A DNA stretch of 64,000 nt from Arabidopsis thaliana (taxonomy: Eukaryota > Streptophyta > Magnoliopsida > Brassicales > Brassicaceae): the NCBI RefSeq assembly GCF_000001735.4, contig NC_003070.9:25963971-26027970 (forward strand). The letters are read 5' to 3'. The notes beneath the pieces are model-generated. The model did no database searches. It saw only the letters and a program-made list of their open reading frames with translations, and was not told the origin of the DNA. A program made the translations under genes and the position numbers. Shown here piece after piece: positions 11,150 through 22,132 of this stretch. How positions within the stretch are numbered: position 1 is the first letter of the stretch; each line of letters opens with the position of its first letter.

Positions 11150-11823
11150 ATGGGTATTCTACTTTGTTGTTTTCAAATTCCGGAGTACAATGATGAATCT
11201 CTAAACGTACCAAGAATCAGAGCCTTCACTAACCCAATAACTAATAACTTTTCCCCCAAGGTATCTTCCACATTATAAACCCTAATTTCTCCTTTTTTTT
11301 TCTTCTACCAAGAACAAGAGCTACATAACACTTATATTTTTGATCCAGCTCGAGCAAATATTTCAAAGCTTAGAAAGAGAGGAAATTTCCACTGTCGCCG
11401 ACGAAGAAGACGTTTGTCCGACATGTTTCTATGGTAAAACAAAAAAAAAAACTTTGCAATGAGATTGAAAAACTTATGACTGATTAAGATTGTGTGTGTT
11501 TAATAATTCAATTCCTATTTGGATTGGAGACAGAGTATATTGATGAAAACCCGAAGATAGTTTTGCAATGTGGACATATCTTTCACCTTGCATGCATCTA
11601 TGAATGGATGGAGAGAAGTGAAGTTTGTCCCTTTTGTTCCAAGGTTTTTATATATCTAACACATATCTACGGTTGTGTCTATTCCCGTCTTGCTCGCCTT
11701 ATTTATATCCATTTCTATGACTTTTGAAGTTTCGGAAGGTAAATTGGGTTTGATTTATGTTTTTGATTTTTACAGACAATGCTTTTCTTGGAGGGTGAAG
11801 AAATTACACAGCAGGTGGAGTAA
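11150..11823 (+). CDS. Small RING-H2 finger protein, probable E3 ubiquitin ligase
   Basis: Four short exons: 11150-11260, 11349-11433, 11534-11643, 11776-11823. All junctions have GT-AG signals and keep one frame, giving 117 aa. Each exon is too short to stand out by ORF length. The N-terminus is MGILLCC, suggesting N-myristoylation at Gly2 and palmitoylation at Cys6/Cys7, hence membrane attachment. A RING-H2 finger spans residues about 59-102: VCPTC, then QCGHIFHLACIYEWMER, then CPFC (C-x2-C, C-x-H-x2-H-x2-C, C-x2-C). This block closely resembles the plant At3g02290-like RING family, which is longer in the middle. The family function is E2 binding and ubiquitin transfer; the substrate is unknown. 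The gene could be a shortened family member or decaying, but no break is visible. Confidence 0.75.
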
Positions 11824-11984
11824 TTATAATAAGAGATATCATCATATTCTTTTCTGCGGCTACAATTTCTATTCTTTAACCATAAAAAAAAATTGAGTGT
11901 TTGGAAGATTGTGATCAAATTCTTTTTGCCTTCTTGCCTGAAAAATGATCAATTAATTTCATTGTGGTGTTTATGAGACCTAGG

Positions 11985-12240
11985 CCCCGTTTGTTTGATC
12001 ATTTGACATTTACATCCAAATGATCCATTTACATGATCCATTTAGATAATGCATTTGAATGATGTTTGTTTGATAATTTAATATTTTATATAAATGATGC
12101 ATTTAACTGAATATTTATTTGTTTGATCATTTTGTAATTCATCTACATTTTCATTCTAATAAAATGACTAAAATACCCATGATATAATTTTAACAAATGA
12201 CAAATATTTAACATCATTACCAAATATAATTTTAATGAAG
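11985..12240. other. AT-rich lead-in to the minisatellite, possible transposon end
   Basis: Begins with GGCCCCGTTTGTTTG, a form often seen at plant DNA-transposon ends, followed by several imperfect copies of AAATGATCCATTTA-like sequence. I found no matching inverted end on the far side of the minisatellite, so the element call is only a suggestion. Confidence 0.25.
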
Positions 12241-12244
12241 AAAT

Positions 12245-12806
12245 GATTTTACGGTTTTGGCAGGAAATGTGATTTTGCGGTTTTGACGGAAAAATATGAT
12301 TTTGCGTTTTTGGCGAGAAAATATGATTTTCTGGTTTTGGCAGAAAAATATGATTTTACGGTTTTGGCGGAAAAATATGATAATACAGGTTTGGTAGGAA
12401 AATATGATTTTAACGTTTTGGCGGGAAAACACGATTTTACGGTTTTGGCGGGAAAATACGATTTTACGGTTTTGGCGAGAAAATACGATTTTACGGTTTT
12501 GGCGGGAAAATACGATTTTACGGTTTTGGCGAGAAAATACGATTTTACGGTTTTGGCGGAAAAATACGATTTTACGGTTTTGGCGGAAAAATACGATTTT
12601 ACGGTTTTGGTGGAAAAATATGATTTTACGGTTTTAGCGAGAAAATATGATTTTACGATTTTGGCGGGAAAATATGATTTTGCGATTTTGGTGGGAAAAT
12701 ACGATTTTACGGGTTTGGCGGGAAATATGATTTTACGGTTTTGTGGGAAAATATGATTTTACGGTTTCGGCGAGAAAATATGATTTTGTGATTTTGGTAG
12801 AAAATA
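12245..12806. repeat. 27-bp minisatellite, 21 tandem units
   Basis: The unit core is GATTTTACGGTTTTGGCGGG followed by AAAATAC. Units start at 12245, 12271, 12298 and then every 27 bp to 12703, followed by 12729, 12755 and 12782. Three steps are 26 bp. The centre (about 12433-12620) is most uniform and the edges more diverged, as expected if turnover is concentrated inside the array. Because 27 is a multiple of three, several frames stay open across the array; these are by-products of the period, not evidence of a gene. Confidence 0.93.
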
Positions 12807-12809
12807 TTA

Positions 12810-13510
12810 AAATATTAAAGTTATTTCCACAATTATTAGAGTTTTTTGGTACAATTGGTAATTTTAAAAAAATATTAAATAAGAAATCTATTGAAAATTA
12901 ATATTATTAAAAGAGAGTATATTTGTGATTTGTTTTTTAGACTAAATCATCTCCATCCAAATGGTTCTACCAAGTCCATCCAAATGAGTTTTACAAATTA
13001 GCGTAAGTTTACAAAATCATTCCATATATTATATTATTTGTGATATAACTCATTTTGGACTAGTTTTTTTAAGAGTTTAAGCCTTTTATCATTTACATGT
13101 ATAAAAATAAAATCTCTCCAATTATCATCTATGGTTTTCAATCGAATGTCAGCCACTTTGCATAATACGATGGAAAGCTTTCTGAAGTGAAGTCATTTAA
13201 AGTAAATACTATCATTTTCACGATTACGAGCTCATGTGTCTGCTCTACATAGACACGATCACAGTTTTGTTTTATATAAATTAAAAACAAGAAAGAGAAA
13301 ACTATAATATATATATAGGATCAGTTATTAATCCCGTTTGAAACTTGGTTATTATTGGTAAATATAAAATTTCAAGATAAATAACTAAATATCATCGGTT
13401 TAGAATTATAAAAAAGATGTAAATCATAAAAAACAATACAACTAAAATCAGTTTTTAATATATTTTCTTGTGTGTTTTTCTAGAAAATAAAGTATTAAGA
13501 AACAAAAAGA
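12810..13510. other. Gene-free AT-rich stretch beyond the minisatellite
   Basis: No gene is visible. It contains a copy of the last bases of the neighbouring F-box gene (13312-13351, compared with 13515-13554). Confidence 0.4.
13312..13351 (-). repeat. Duplicated 3' tip of the F-box gene
   Basis: About 36 of 40 bases match 13515-13554, which contains the F-box gene's stop region (AATCCCGTTTGAAA core). The copy lies about 200 bp further downstream and codes for nothing. Confidence 0.6.
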
Positions 13511-13530
13511 AGAGTATATAGGATCAATCA

Positions 13531-14823
13531 TTAATCCCGTTTGAAAGTTGGTAAGAACCAACGGGCATGAGCGGATGGGATGGACGAAGAAACAAACTGG
13601 TGTGGGATTTCAACCTTGTTTGTATCGAGATTGTATATGAAGATTTCATTTTCTTCGTAATCCTCATAAAAATCATCGGCAGTGAAGTAGATGGAGTTAC
13701 AAGTGATTCCTTCCATGTCCTTAGCAAGCACTGTAATACCCAAACCTAGAAGAATTGACTCATCGCCTAGAGAAACAATTTCCTCCCATTTGTTCACCTT
13801 GGATGAATCCATCTTGCAGATTATAAATTCCCATGTTTCAGCCATACTGAAATGTAAGCTCGCGACAATTAAGACATCTCCACGTACAGTGACTATCATG
13901 TTATAGATATAGCGATTCAATTTGAGTTTCAGTGGAACTTCAGGAAATTCATCATATCCATAAGGATTTGTTGCATAACCTACAAACTCACGTACGCTAA
14001 TTCTGAAAGCTTCACGCGGGAATTCTCCAAAAAAATCGTAAATATAGAGGTTGGAATAGTCGAGATAATGAAGCTTGTGATCTTTGTATATCATGTTCAA
14101 ACACATGTCGGTACATGACGATTTTGGCAACTCGGGGAATTTTTTCCACGAGTTATCTCCATTTTTGAAAGAAACCATAGTTTCTCGATTAATCGTTCCT
14201 ATAACTAGGTAGTCTTTGGTTTTGTCATCTATCCATAATATCGGATGGCTAAGTCCAAAAATATCTGATTCGAAAGCCGGTAGATTGATCCTCTCGCAGG
14301 TTAGAAGATCTTTAATATATAGATGAAACTCTTGATCTAAAGTTTGATCTTCTAACTCTTCGTAACGAGGTTGCATCAAAAGCCAACTTCTATAAGTCGC
14401 CAAAACAATACTCTTTGCAAAATCGTCACCGAGATGTTGAGTTTTGTAGAGTTTTTCTTTATCTTCAGGGTTGAACAAGAGACAATAATTCTTGTCTGTT
14501 GGGAATAGAATCATCCAAGGGATCTGATTGTTTGGCTTAGATTGTTTTGAACCAAATTGCCAAGATGAACAAACCGATTTAGCTCGTTCGAAATCCAAAA
14601 ATGCAAGGCGTTCGAAAACCAATTGCATGAGATCTAGAGGAAGCTTGGACCAGCAATGAGGATTTCTTTGAGAGACTGAAACAGCTGGAGATTTCGGAGG
14701 AGGAGATTGGGCTAAGGCTAACGTTGGTGAGGCCATCTTTCGGATTATCTTATCCGTCAAGCTTTCAAGTGTGGGAGATGATATTAGCTTTTTCTTTTTT
14801 TCACTCTTTGAGAGAAAGTTCAT
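13531..14823 (-). CDS. F-box protein with DUF295 domain
   Basis: One uninterrupted exon of 430 aa, ATG at 14823. An F-box lies at residues about 58-90 (WSKLPLDLMQLVFERL...VCSSW), which normally binds the SKP1 subunit of SCF ubiquitin ligases. The remainder is the DUF295/KIB-type beta-propeller-like region of a large, fast-evolving plant family, with conserved forms such as HPILWID and a Trp-Phe near the C-terminus (ARWFLPTFKRD). A second ATG at 14736 (MASPTL) would remove a Lys-rich 29-residue leader and still keep the F-box. Substrate unknown. It matches At1g69090 from memory. Confidence 0.9.
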   Translation of the reverse strand: MNFLSKSEKKKKLISSPTLESLTDKIIRKMASPTLALAQSPPPKSPAVSVSQRNPHCWSKLPLDLMQLVFERLAFLDFERAKSVCSSWQFGSKQSKPNNQIPWMILFPTDKNYCLLFNPEDKEKLYKTQHLGDDFAKSIVLATYRSWLLMQPRYEELEDQTLDQEFHLYIKDLLTCERINLPAFESDIFGLSHPILWIDDKTKDYLVIGTINRETMVSFKNGDNSWKKFPELPKSSCTDMCLNMIYKDHKLHYLDYSNLYIYDFFGEFPREAFRISVREFVGYATNPYGYDEFPEVPLKLKLNRYIYNMIVTVRGDVLIVASLHFSMAETWEFIICKMDSSKVNKWEEIVSLGDESILLGLGITVLAKDMEGITCNSIYFTADDFYEDYEENEIFIYNLDTNKVEIPHQFVSSSIPSAHARWFLPTFKRD

Positions 14824-14839
14824 ATTAAGAGATTAAAAA

Positions 14840-15960
14840 CTAAAGGAGCCTATCCTAATCCAATAATAAGAAGAAAAAAATCTGGTGTAATTGACAATAA
14901 CCATATCTTTCTTTCTAGTAATATATATTTACATGGAAATTATTTTGGATATATGTCCATGAGAGATATGTATATTGTAGTACCTTTTGATTTGTTTATA
15001 TTTTCTTGCTCACATAAACAACTTTCCATAACACACTGAAATCATATTAGATAGATGGAGAAAAAAATATAAATGATTGATACATGAAATACAAGTAAAT
15101 ACAAATGTATGACCCGGTAGTTTGGTTTTACCAAATTTAATCATATAACCATGAAATACAAGTCATATGGTCTCAGTTTAGACTTCGATTTACTCAGACT
15201 AAACCAAACAATACCGGGCCACACATTTGTGATTTGTTAATCTTCGTCACTTATAAGGAATATTTTTATTATATGCAAAACTCATATCAAATATAATCAC
15301 ATAACCATAAAATACAAGTCATGGTCTACATGTATCCCATAACCAAATACGATTATTACGCATCCGATCTGTAACAAAATATCCAACGTCGCAAGCTGAT
15401 ATATAATTTTGATGTGAGGATTGCAATCATATAACCATGACTTGTGTTTCATTGTTTATCCATAGCCAATTTGGGAGTATCTTTGCTTAAGATTTTAATT
15501 AAGAGTTTGGTATAAGTCTCTAGGTCAACTAGAGGTTTTGGATTAAGGGATTGCTATTATTATTTTTCTAAAGAAAATTAGGAATTTTGATTTTTGTTAT
15601 TTAAATTTCTGTAAAATTGAGGGTAAAGAATTATGAGCCTACAATAAATGGTCTTTCCCTATTATATTTGCGATCATGTGATGCATATTGATCGAACATT
15701 TATTTTAGCTAAAGTTAAGATGCATGATGAACCACTCTGTTTCTATTCTACCATGGTATTTAATAGTATTTCCAATTAGAAAATTTCTTTCAAAATGTCT
15801 ACGGTCTACTTTTGATTTATGGCGAACATTTTAGCTAAGTTTATATGCATGCATGAACCATTATGTTTCTATTTTAGCATGGTATTTAATACGTACAGAC
15901 TGCTAATTTAAGAGGAAATTATATATTTATATGTACACAAAGAAACATATCATAGTCTTC
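14840..15960. other. Gene-free stretch with an inverted repeat and scattered short repeats
   Basis: No gene is visible. It holds the inverted repeat 15101-15230 and several related copies of a short motif ATAACCATGAAATACAAG (near 15146, 15303 and, shortened and diverged, 15431), which points to small repeat debris. Confidence 0.45.
15101..15230. repeat. Inverted repeat, about 30-bp arms, possible small MITE
   Basis: The left arm at 15101-15129 and the inverted right arm at 15201-15230 share ACAAATGT, then GA/GG, CCCGGTA and GTTTGGTTT with few differences. The loop is about 70 bp. No ORF is inside. A foldback element or old MITE is the simplest reading. Confidence 0.55.
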
Positions 15961-16004
15961 CATATCTCCTCTTGACACTTTTCAATAATTTTCTATCATC
16001 GATC

Positions 16005-17466
16005 ATGAGTTTCTCCACAACCACAAAGATGCAAATTTTGTTGTTGTTTCTCGTAATTCAGCTGTGCCATGGCTCAAATGACACTGTGAGTATCTCGCTG
16101 AAAAGGCATACTCTGAATGTCGGGGGTACTTCTTTTGGTGGTTTAAAAAACTTTGATGGAGTTGTCTTTTACGGTGAGATTTCTGTGGGTAGTCCGCCAC
16201 AAAAATTCAACGTTGTTTTTGACACCGGCAGTACTGATCTGTGGGTTCCTTCTAAGGAATGGCCTGAGGAAACCGATCATAAACACCCTAAGTTTGATAA
16301 GGATGCATCCAAGACATGCCGTTTGATGAAAGGTACTAACATTTTTCCTTTTAACTTTTTTAAAAAAAAACTCTTTTAATGTATATTTTCATTAAAACTT
16401 CCTCGCATTTTCTAGGGGGAGAAGTAAATATTGCATATGAGACAGGAAGTGTCGTCGGTATTCTTGCACAAGACAATGTTAACGTAGGCGGGGTTGTAAT
16501 AAAAAGTCAAGATTTATTTTTGGCACGTAACCCAGATACTTACTTCAGAAGTGTTAAATTTGATGGAGTTATTGGGTTGGGCATCAAATCTTCACGTGCG
16601 CAAGGATCTGTCACGGTTTGGGAAAACATGGTGAAACAAAAGTTGATAACTAAACCTATTTTCTCTTTATATTTGAGGCCACACAAGGGAGATGGAGGAG
16701 AAGATCCAAATGGTGGCCAGATCATGTTTGGTGGGTTTGACCCGAAGCAGTTCAAGGGAGAACATGTTTATGTACCGATGAAACTAAGCGACGACCGCTG
16801 GAAGATCAAAATGTCCAAAATTTACATTAATGGTAAACCAGCGATCAACTTTTGTGATGATGTAGAATGCACAGCAATGGTTGACTCTGGATCGACTGAC
16901 ATTTTTGGCCCGGATGTAAGAGAATTAAGTTTTAGTGAGCATATAGTTTAGTTTGTATCATAAGTTGGTAAAAAATATTTGGTTTTGTTTCATTCTGTTT
17001 AGGAAGCTGTCGGTAAAATCTATAAAGAAATTGGAGCAACCAAAGTAATAATTAGATGCGAGCAGTTTCCTGCTTTGCCGGATATCTACTTCGAAATTGG
17101 AGGAAAACATCTACGCCTCACTAAACATGATGTACGATCAGGTTTTTCTATCATTTGAGTTGTTTTTTAAAGCCTTTTTCTTGACCTTTTTTTCTTTTAT
17201 GTTTTTTTTTTTTCAGTACGTTGAGGTGAAGACAAATCCCAAAAAAAGATGCAGACTTCGTATTGTGAAGTCTAAAAATCGTCGTAAAGACTGGTAATAG
17301 GCTCTAAAGTTGTTGTAATAAAATTTTCTCTAACCCATATGTTAAGAAAATAACCATTGGATTTAAATGTAGGGTCTTGGGTGAGGCTTTCATGACGAAG
17401 TTCCATACGGTGTTTGATTATGGAGATGTTAAAACCCCAAGAATCGGCTTTGCTGAAGCAATATAA
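16005..17466 (+). CDS. Secreted aspartic protease, phytepsin type without the plant-specific insert
   Basis: Five exons: 16005-16332, 16416-16915, 17003-17131, 17217-17293, 17373-17466, giving 375 aa. The ATG is at 16005; the upstream open frame starts only with TTG. A signal peptide covers residues about 1-23 ([13 protein letters not shown]). The first catalytic motif is [12 protein letters not shown] and the second [11 protein letters not shown], both with the catalytic Asp. The flap Tyr is present (IAYETGS). Sequence and order follow phytepsin/cathepsin D ([30 protein letters not shown]), but the roughly 100-residue saposin-like insert between the second catalytic motif and the C-terminal lobe is absent, the propeptide is short, and the usual disulfide cysteines after WVPS are missing. 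It may be active but atypical. It matches At1g69100 from memory. Confidence 0.9.
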
Positions 17467-17859
17467 GAAAATTAGTAAAAAGAGTACACTAAACAAGTTT
17501 TATCTAAATTTTATGACAATATATATGTGAACCAATATTGTTATTCTGTAAGCGTGACTTCTTAATAAAAAGGAATTATATATCTGTCATTTCTATCTAT
17601 ACTCAAAACGAATTAATTAATAACTCATATATCTGACTATCTCAAAAATCAAAATTATGCTTTGCTTTCCTATTCTCTTCATTATGCATTTAATTCTGCT
17701 CTGTTGACTTCTTCAACAATCCTCTATCCAAAGAAGGAAACTTCTTCAAGAACCAAAAAATATAAAGTTGTAGTAACTGAAACATGAAGACCAAACAATA
17801 TAATTACCAAAATGTTTAATACAGAAATTGTTTTCTAAAAAAATTAGCAGGAATACAAC

Positions 17860-17983
17860 GAAGAGAAGATAATGTGAGAGTTACGCTTACCACAACGTGC
17901 CTTTTCTTGAGTTTAGCAACATTTTACTGAATGTAGATGAAGAGAAGATAATGTGAGAGTTACGCTTACCACAACGTGCCTTT
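17860..17983. repeat. Direct repeat, two 45-bp copies with 79-bp period
   Basis: 17860-17904 and 17939-17983 are almost identical (core GAAGAGAAGATAATGTGAGA). Both include the exon end and the donor of the S20-like fragment on the minus strand. Confidence 0.9.
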
Positions 17984-18082
17984 CTGGTGGTGATATATCT
18001 TAAGAACCTTAGTGGGCATTTTCACTGGTCCCTTTACTGTAAGTCTCGTGTCCTTAGCTCCATGAAACAAGTCAATACACAC
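17860..18082 (-). pseudogene. Fragment of a cytosolic ribosomal protein S20 (uS10) gene
   Basis: On the minus strand, 18082 down to 17970 reads an S20-like exon: [18 protein letters not shown], then [11 protein letters not shown], then after a two-base insertion TTRKARCG. Plant S20 has [28 protein letters not shown] here. A splice donor GTAAGC follows at 17969, so the source was an intron-containing gene copy and not a retrocopy. The last part of the exon plus the intron start is repeated once more at 17860-17904 (period 79 bp). There is no start, no C-terminal part and no continuous frame. It lies between the protease gene and AP1. Confidence 0.75.
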
Positions 18083-18605
18083 TAATTATTCGATCACTAA
18101 TCAAACAAATGTATCAGAGAGACTACCAGGGTGTTACATTACAGATCCTCATCCATTCGGAGGCACTGTTATTATTGCCTATCTTATCTAATTAGAAGCA
18201 AATTCTGGGCCTTTATAGGCCAACATCCTTCCTTGATTCTAATTGGGTTCTATTCCGATTAATACGGCCCAACCACTCAAGTTCGCTTGTTGTAAACTTG
18301 AAATAATAAGAAATTTTGCCACTCCTAACTTAATGCAACAAAAAAAAAAAAAGGTCCGATCTATTAAGTTCACGTTCATTCTCTCTGACCTTCAAATATA
18401 TTACAATTTTGCTCCATATTGAAGCAAATAAACTTATCAAATTACAAAAGAAGAAAGGAGCCTGCTAATTTATATATGATGATATAAGAACATCGAACAT
18501 TTGCCAAAATATATTAATTGGATGAAAAGAGCCTAGCCACTATTTATATGTATGTGGCAAACTGTTTTTATTGTTGACGATTACAAATATATATATGGAA
18601 ATGCT

Positions 18606-21600
18606 TCATGCGGCGAAGCAGCCAAGGTTGCAGTTGTAAACGGGTTCAAGAGTCAGTTCGAGATCATTCCTCCTCATTGCCATAGGATCATCTTCTTGAT
18701 ACAGACCACTGCATTCACAATCATACATAGGATATATATGAAAGTGCATATGTAATCATATGTTTCACCGTACAACAAAGGAAAATCAAATATCAGTCCA
18801 TTGTGAAATGTCAAAGATATATTAATTTCATTTATCTAACAAACTAAAATTGTACTTAAACACATAGACCAACAACAACAAAAAGTCGACTTAGGCTTTT
18901 CGCAACCATTCCATGTACATTTTCCACACTAATAAGTTTGTTCGTTTGGCGACCATTGCATTAACCTACGTTAATAAAATAATGTTTTAAAATAAAGTTT
19001 TCTAGTTTCAAAATCATGACATCATGTAACCATCACTAACAGCTATAACTTCAATGAAATTACAACACCTAACGTAACTAGCTTGCATAACATATGTGCT
19101 TTAAATTAAGACTGATTAGTAATTTTTTGTTACCCCATGTTGAGAAAAGGAGATGGCTGATGAGAGAGCATGTAAGGATGCTGGATTTGGTGCTGCTGCG
19201 GTGGCAGAGGGGGAGGCATATTGTGGCCTTGGTTCTGCTGATCCCACTGCTCCTGTTGAGCCCTAAGAATTTTTTCCCTCTCCTTGATCTGCCAGCAAAT
19301 TTATTTCAAACCATATTATCATCATCAATTTTCAAAGTGAAGAAACTATATATATGCAATGGTTACAAATAGTTATTTTCACAGTTGCACTCATGCAATG
19401 AACTATTATAACATTTTTATAATTAGGAGTAGTGTCTATATTCATATACATAGATATGAGCTAAGTAGAATGATGGGACAACATTTCAAAGTTTCAAATA
19501 TTTTCAATCCGAGAGACAACCTTAAAACTAAACGGACAAACCATATCTACGTACAGGCTGGTGATTATATCAATCAATAGACAACATCTATGCTATTTCA
19601 AACAATTTGCAAAGATTTTCTATTTTTATTTAATGGTGCCGAAGTTAAGTGGAGATATGAAGATATCGTAGGTATAGCTTGGCTGGAAGTGTGGAGCAGA
19701 ACAGTGGAAGGTAACAGTAATGCAATGGACAACATGTTGATGAAAGAGAAATGATGACATGTGTTACCTGTTTAGAAAGCATGCTGTTTTGCTCCTGTAT
19801 GGCCTTCTCCTGTCATTTCCGAAACGGCACGATTGTTAATTAGCTTTCCTATACGTTTCTCTATAAGACATACATTTGATAGGGGTTTTACATACCTTTT
19901 TTTGGAGCTCATTGATGGACTCGTACATAAGTTGGTTCTGCATACACACACATCAACATTAACAACCCATTACTTTAAGTAATATGAGTCTTAAAATACA
20001 CAACATAACTCATACATTCGAACCAACCTATAGACATATCAAATTGATATTGATTACTGATATATATATTGATACATACACATATGTATTTCAATGTTCA
20101 CATTATAATAACACTTGTAAACGTTTAAGTTATATAGATATGTTCAACGAAATAGCAGAAGGCAATACTTTTCTAGTGCGGATGTGCTTAAGAGCAGTGT
20201 CAAGCTGCTGCTCCAGATTCTGAAGCTCTTTAGGGCTCATTGCTTGCAAGTCTTCCCCAAGATAATGCCTGAATTTCAATAGCATCAATGAATTTTAACT
20301 TACTTTAAAATGGAACCCGATCGATTTCCTAGATAGAAATGTGATGAGTGTAAATGTGTACCTCTGGTTTCTCTCCAAAAGCTCAATCTTAGCCTTAAGC
20401 CTGTTATACTCCATCGACCAGTTTGTCTGTGTACCAGAAGTTTTATACAAATAAAATTCATCAATACTACAAATAGATTGATATAATATATATGTGGATT
20501 AAAAGGAGAAATATTTATTGAAATACATTGACGTCGGACTCAGGTGCAATAAGCTGTCTTTCGGCGTAAGAGTACCTCTCATAGCGTTCAAGTATCTTCT
20601 CCATACTGATCATTTCACAGAATTAGGGTTAGCTTTATCATCAACCAATTATCATTTTATTATATAAATAATATGGAGATGTAACCAAAATATCATCACA
20701 TTTTAGGATAAATCTAATGATGGTTTTATGCAATTAAACCAAGATTTCCTATAACAAATCAAGTACCGATCTCTATGATACCTTTATAATAACAAAACAG
20801 TATGAATCATAGACCCTATGCTCTTAGCTTCGAGTTCTAACTGCGGTTTCTTTAATTTTGCTACAATTAGGTACAGAAAATCTTCTTAGATGCGACACAT
20901 TATAATAAATTATTATAATCTTGCCAATTTACCAATCTTATTTTTTTTCAGAACAAGGACAATGCTTAAAAAAAAAAAGAAAAAAAAAAAAAGAAGAACA
21001 GCTGTTGCTTGTTGGAGCTAAGTTTGACCATCGGTAAGAAGCCGATTTTAGGATGGAGTTAATTCTTTTTATGGATCCCCAGAGGTCAAAGACTCCCTAC
21101 TCAGATTTGACATCTTTGTTTCAGTTTTAATTTCTAAAGTCAAATAGAAAAAGAAGCAACACTAGTTCAAATTTAATACTATATAGTGTTTTATATTACG
21201 AGTTCATAATCTTAAGATCCGAGTTTAAACATTTTCTTTGCTTAGATTTGCAAAACATGAAGACACAGTCGTGAGAACAAATTAGATATTCTTTTACAGC
21301 TGAAAAAAAACAACTCGTAAGTTAAATATTCTTTCTAATAAAAAATTCTCAATTTGACATTATTATCTATATCTATTTTAATTTATTTTCTCGTCCCATA
21401 ATATTTTTTAATTATAATCCAGTTGCAACTTATATATGAAAAAAGAAACGACACTTCATTTAAAACTCGAACTCAGTGAGCGAGTGAAAACTACAGATCT
21501 TATTTTCTTACTATGGCATCAATTAGAGCTTAGATCTGCAAATTCGAAAGACATGGCTATTGGAGAACAAAAGAATTCATTATGAGTTAGGGATCAAAAC

Positions 21601-22132
21601 CCTAGTTCAAAGATTAAACATACACCCTTCTATATGCTCTTGAGTTTGAAGATATGATGCTGATAAATATTGCACAATATATCAAGGTAATTACTATGGT
21701 ATAATTAGTGTGTTCTAGGGTTCACTTCACTACGGCCCTAAAGTTTTGATTTTTAAATTATACAAATTTGTATTAAACATTTTTCTGGCTAATCAAAAAA
21801 TCCAAAAATGGAAGCCCTAGAAAATATATAAACAAAAGCAGTAGTGAATAATTAGGGCAAATCAAGTAGTCAACTTAAGGGGGAAAAAACTATATAAAGT
21901 AGCAGATTAAAAGATTTTTTTAAAAGTAAAGAATTAGTTGAAGTTACCAAGAATCAGTGGAGTATTCGAAGAGTTTTCCCTTATGGGAGAAGACAACAAG
22001 AGCAACTTCAGCATCACAGAGAACAGAGATCTCATGAGCTTTCTTCAAAAGACCAGCTCTTCTTTTCGAGAATGTCACTTGTCTATTGATCTTGTTCTCT
22101 ATCCTCTTCAATTGAACCCTACCCCTTCCCAT
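18606..22132 (-). CDS. AP1: APETALA1, MADS-box floral meristem and A-function factor
   Basis: Eight exons: 21948-22132, 20527-20605, 20362-20426, 20169-20268, 19896-19937, 19768-19809, 19134-19288, 18606-18708, giving 256 aa, the exact length of AP1 (At1g69120 from memory). The MADS domain is residues 1-60 ([20 protein letters not shown]), binding CArG boxes as a dimer. The I region and a K-box coiled coil follow (about 90-178). The C-terminal region is Gln/Pro-rich and ends in GCFAA, a CaaX-type farnesylation site. AP1 sets floral meristem identity and sepal/petal identity, acting with SEP proteins and being activated by LFY and FT-FD. Intron 1 is the longest (20606-21947, 1.34 kb) and contains a perfect CArG box. 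All splice junctions are GT-AG and keep frame. Confidence 0.99.
21802..21811. promoter_or_regulatory. Perfect CArG box in AP1 intron 1
   Basis: CCAAAAATGG fits CC(A/T)6GG. It lies about 140 bp inside intron 1. MADS proteins such as AP1, SEP3, SVP or SOC1 bind this type of site; occupancy here is not shown by the sequence. Confidence 0.5.

Noticed and set aside
12283-12756. 157-residue open frame made of YDFTVLAGK-like repeats
   Set aside because: It is produced by the 27-bp minisatellite. Other frames and the opposite strand are open for the same reason, and there is no promoter, family or proper start.
18552-18755. Plus-strand open frame at the AP1 3' end
   Set aside because: It is the complement of the last AP1 exon, which ends in GCFAA.
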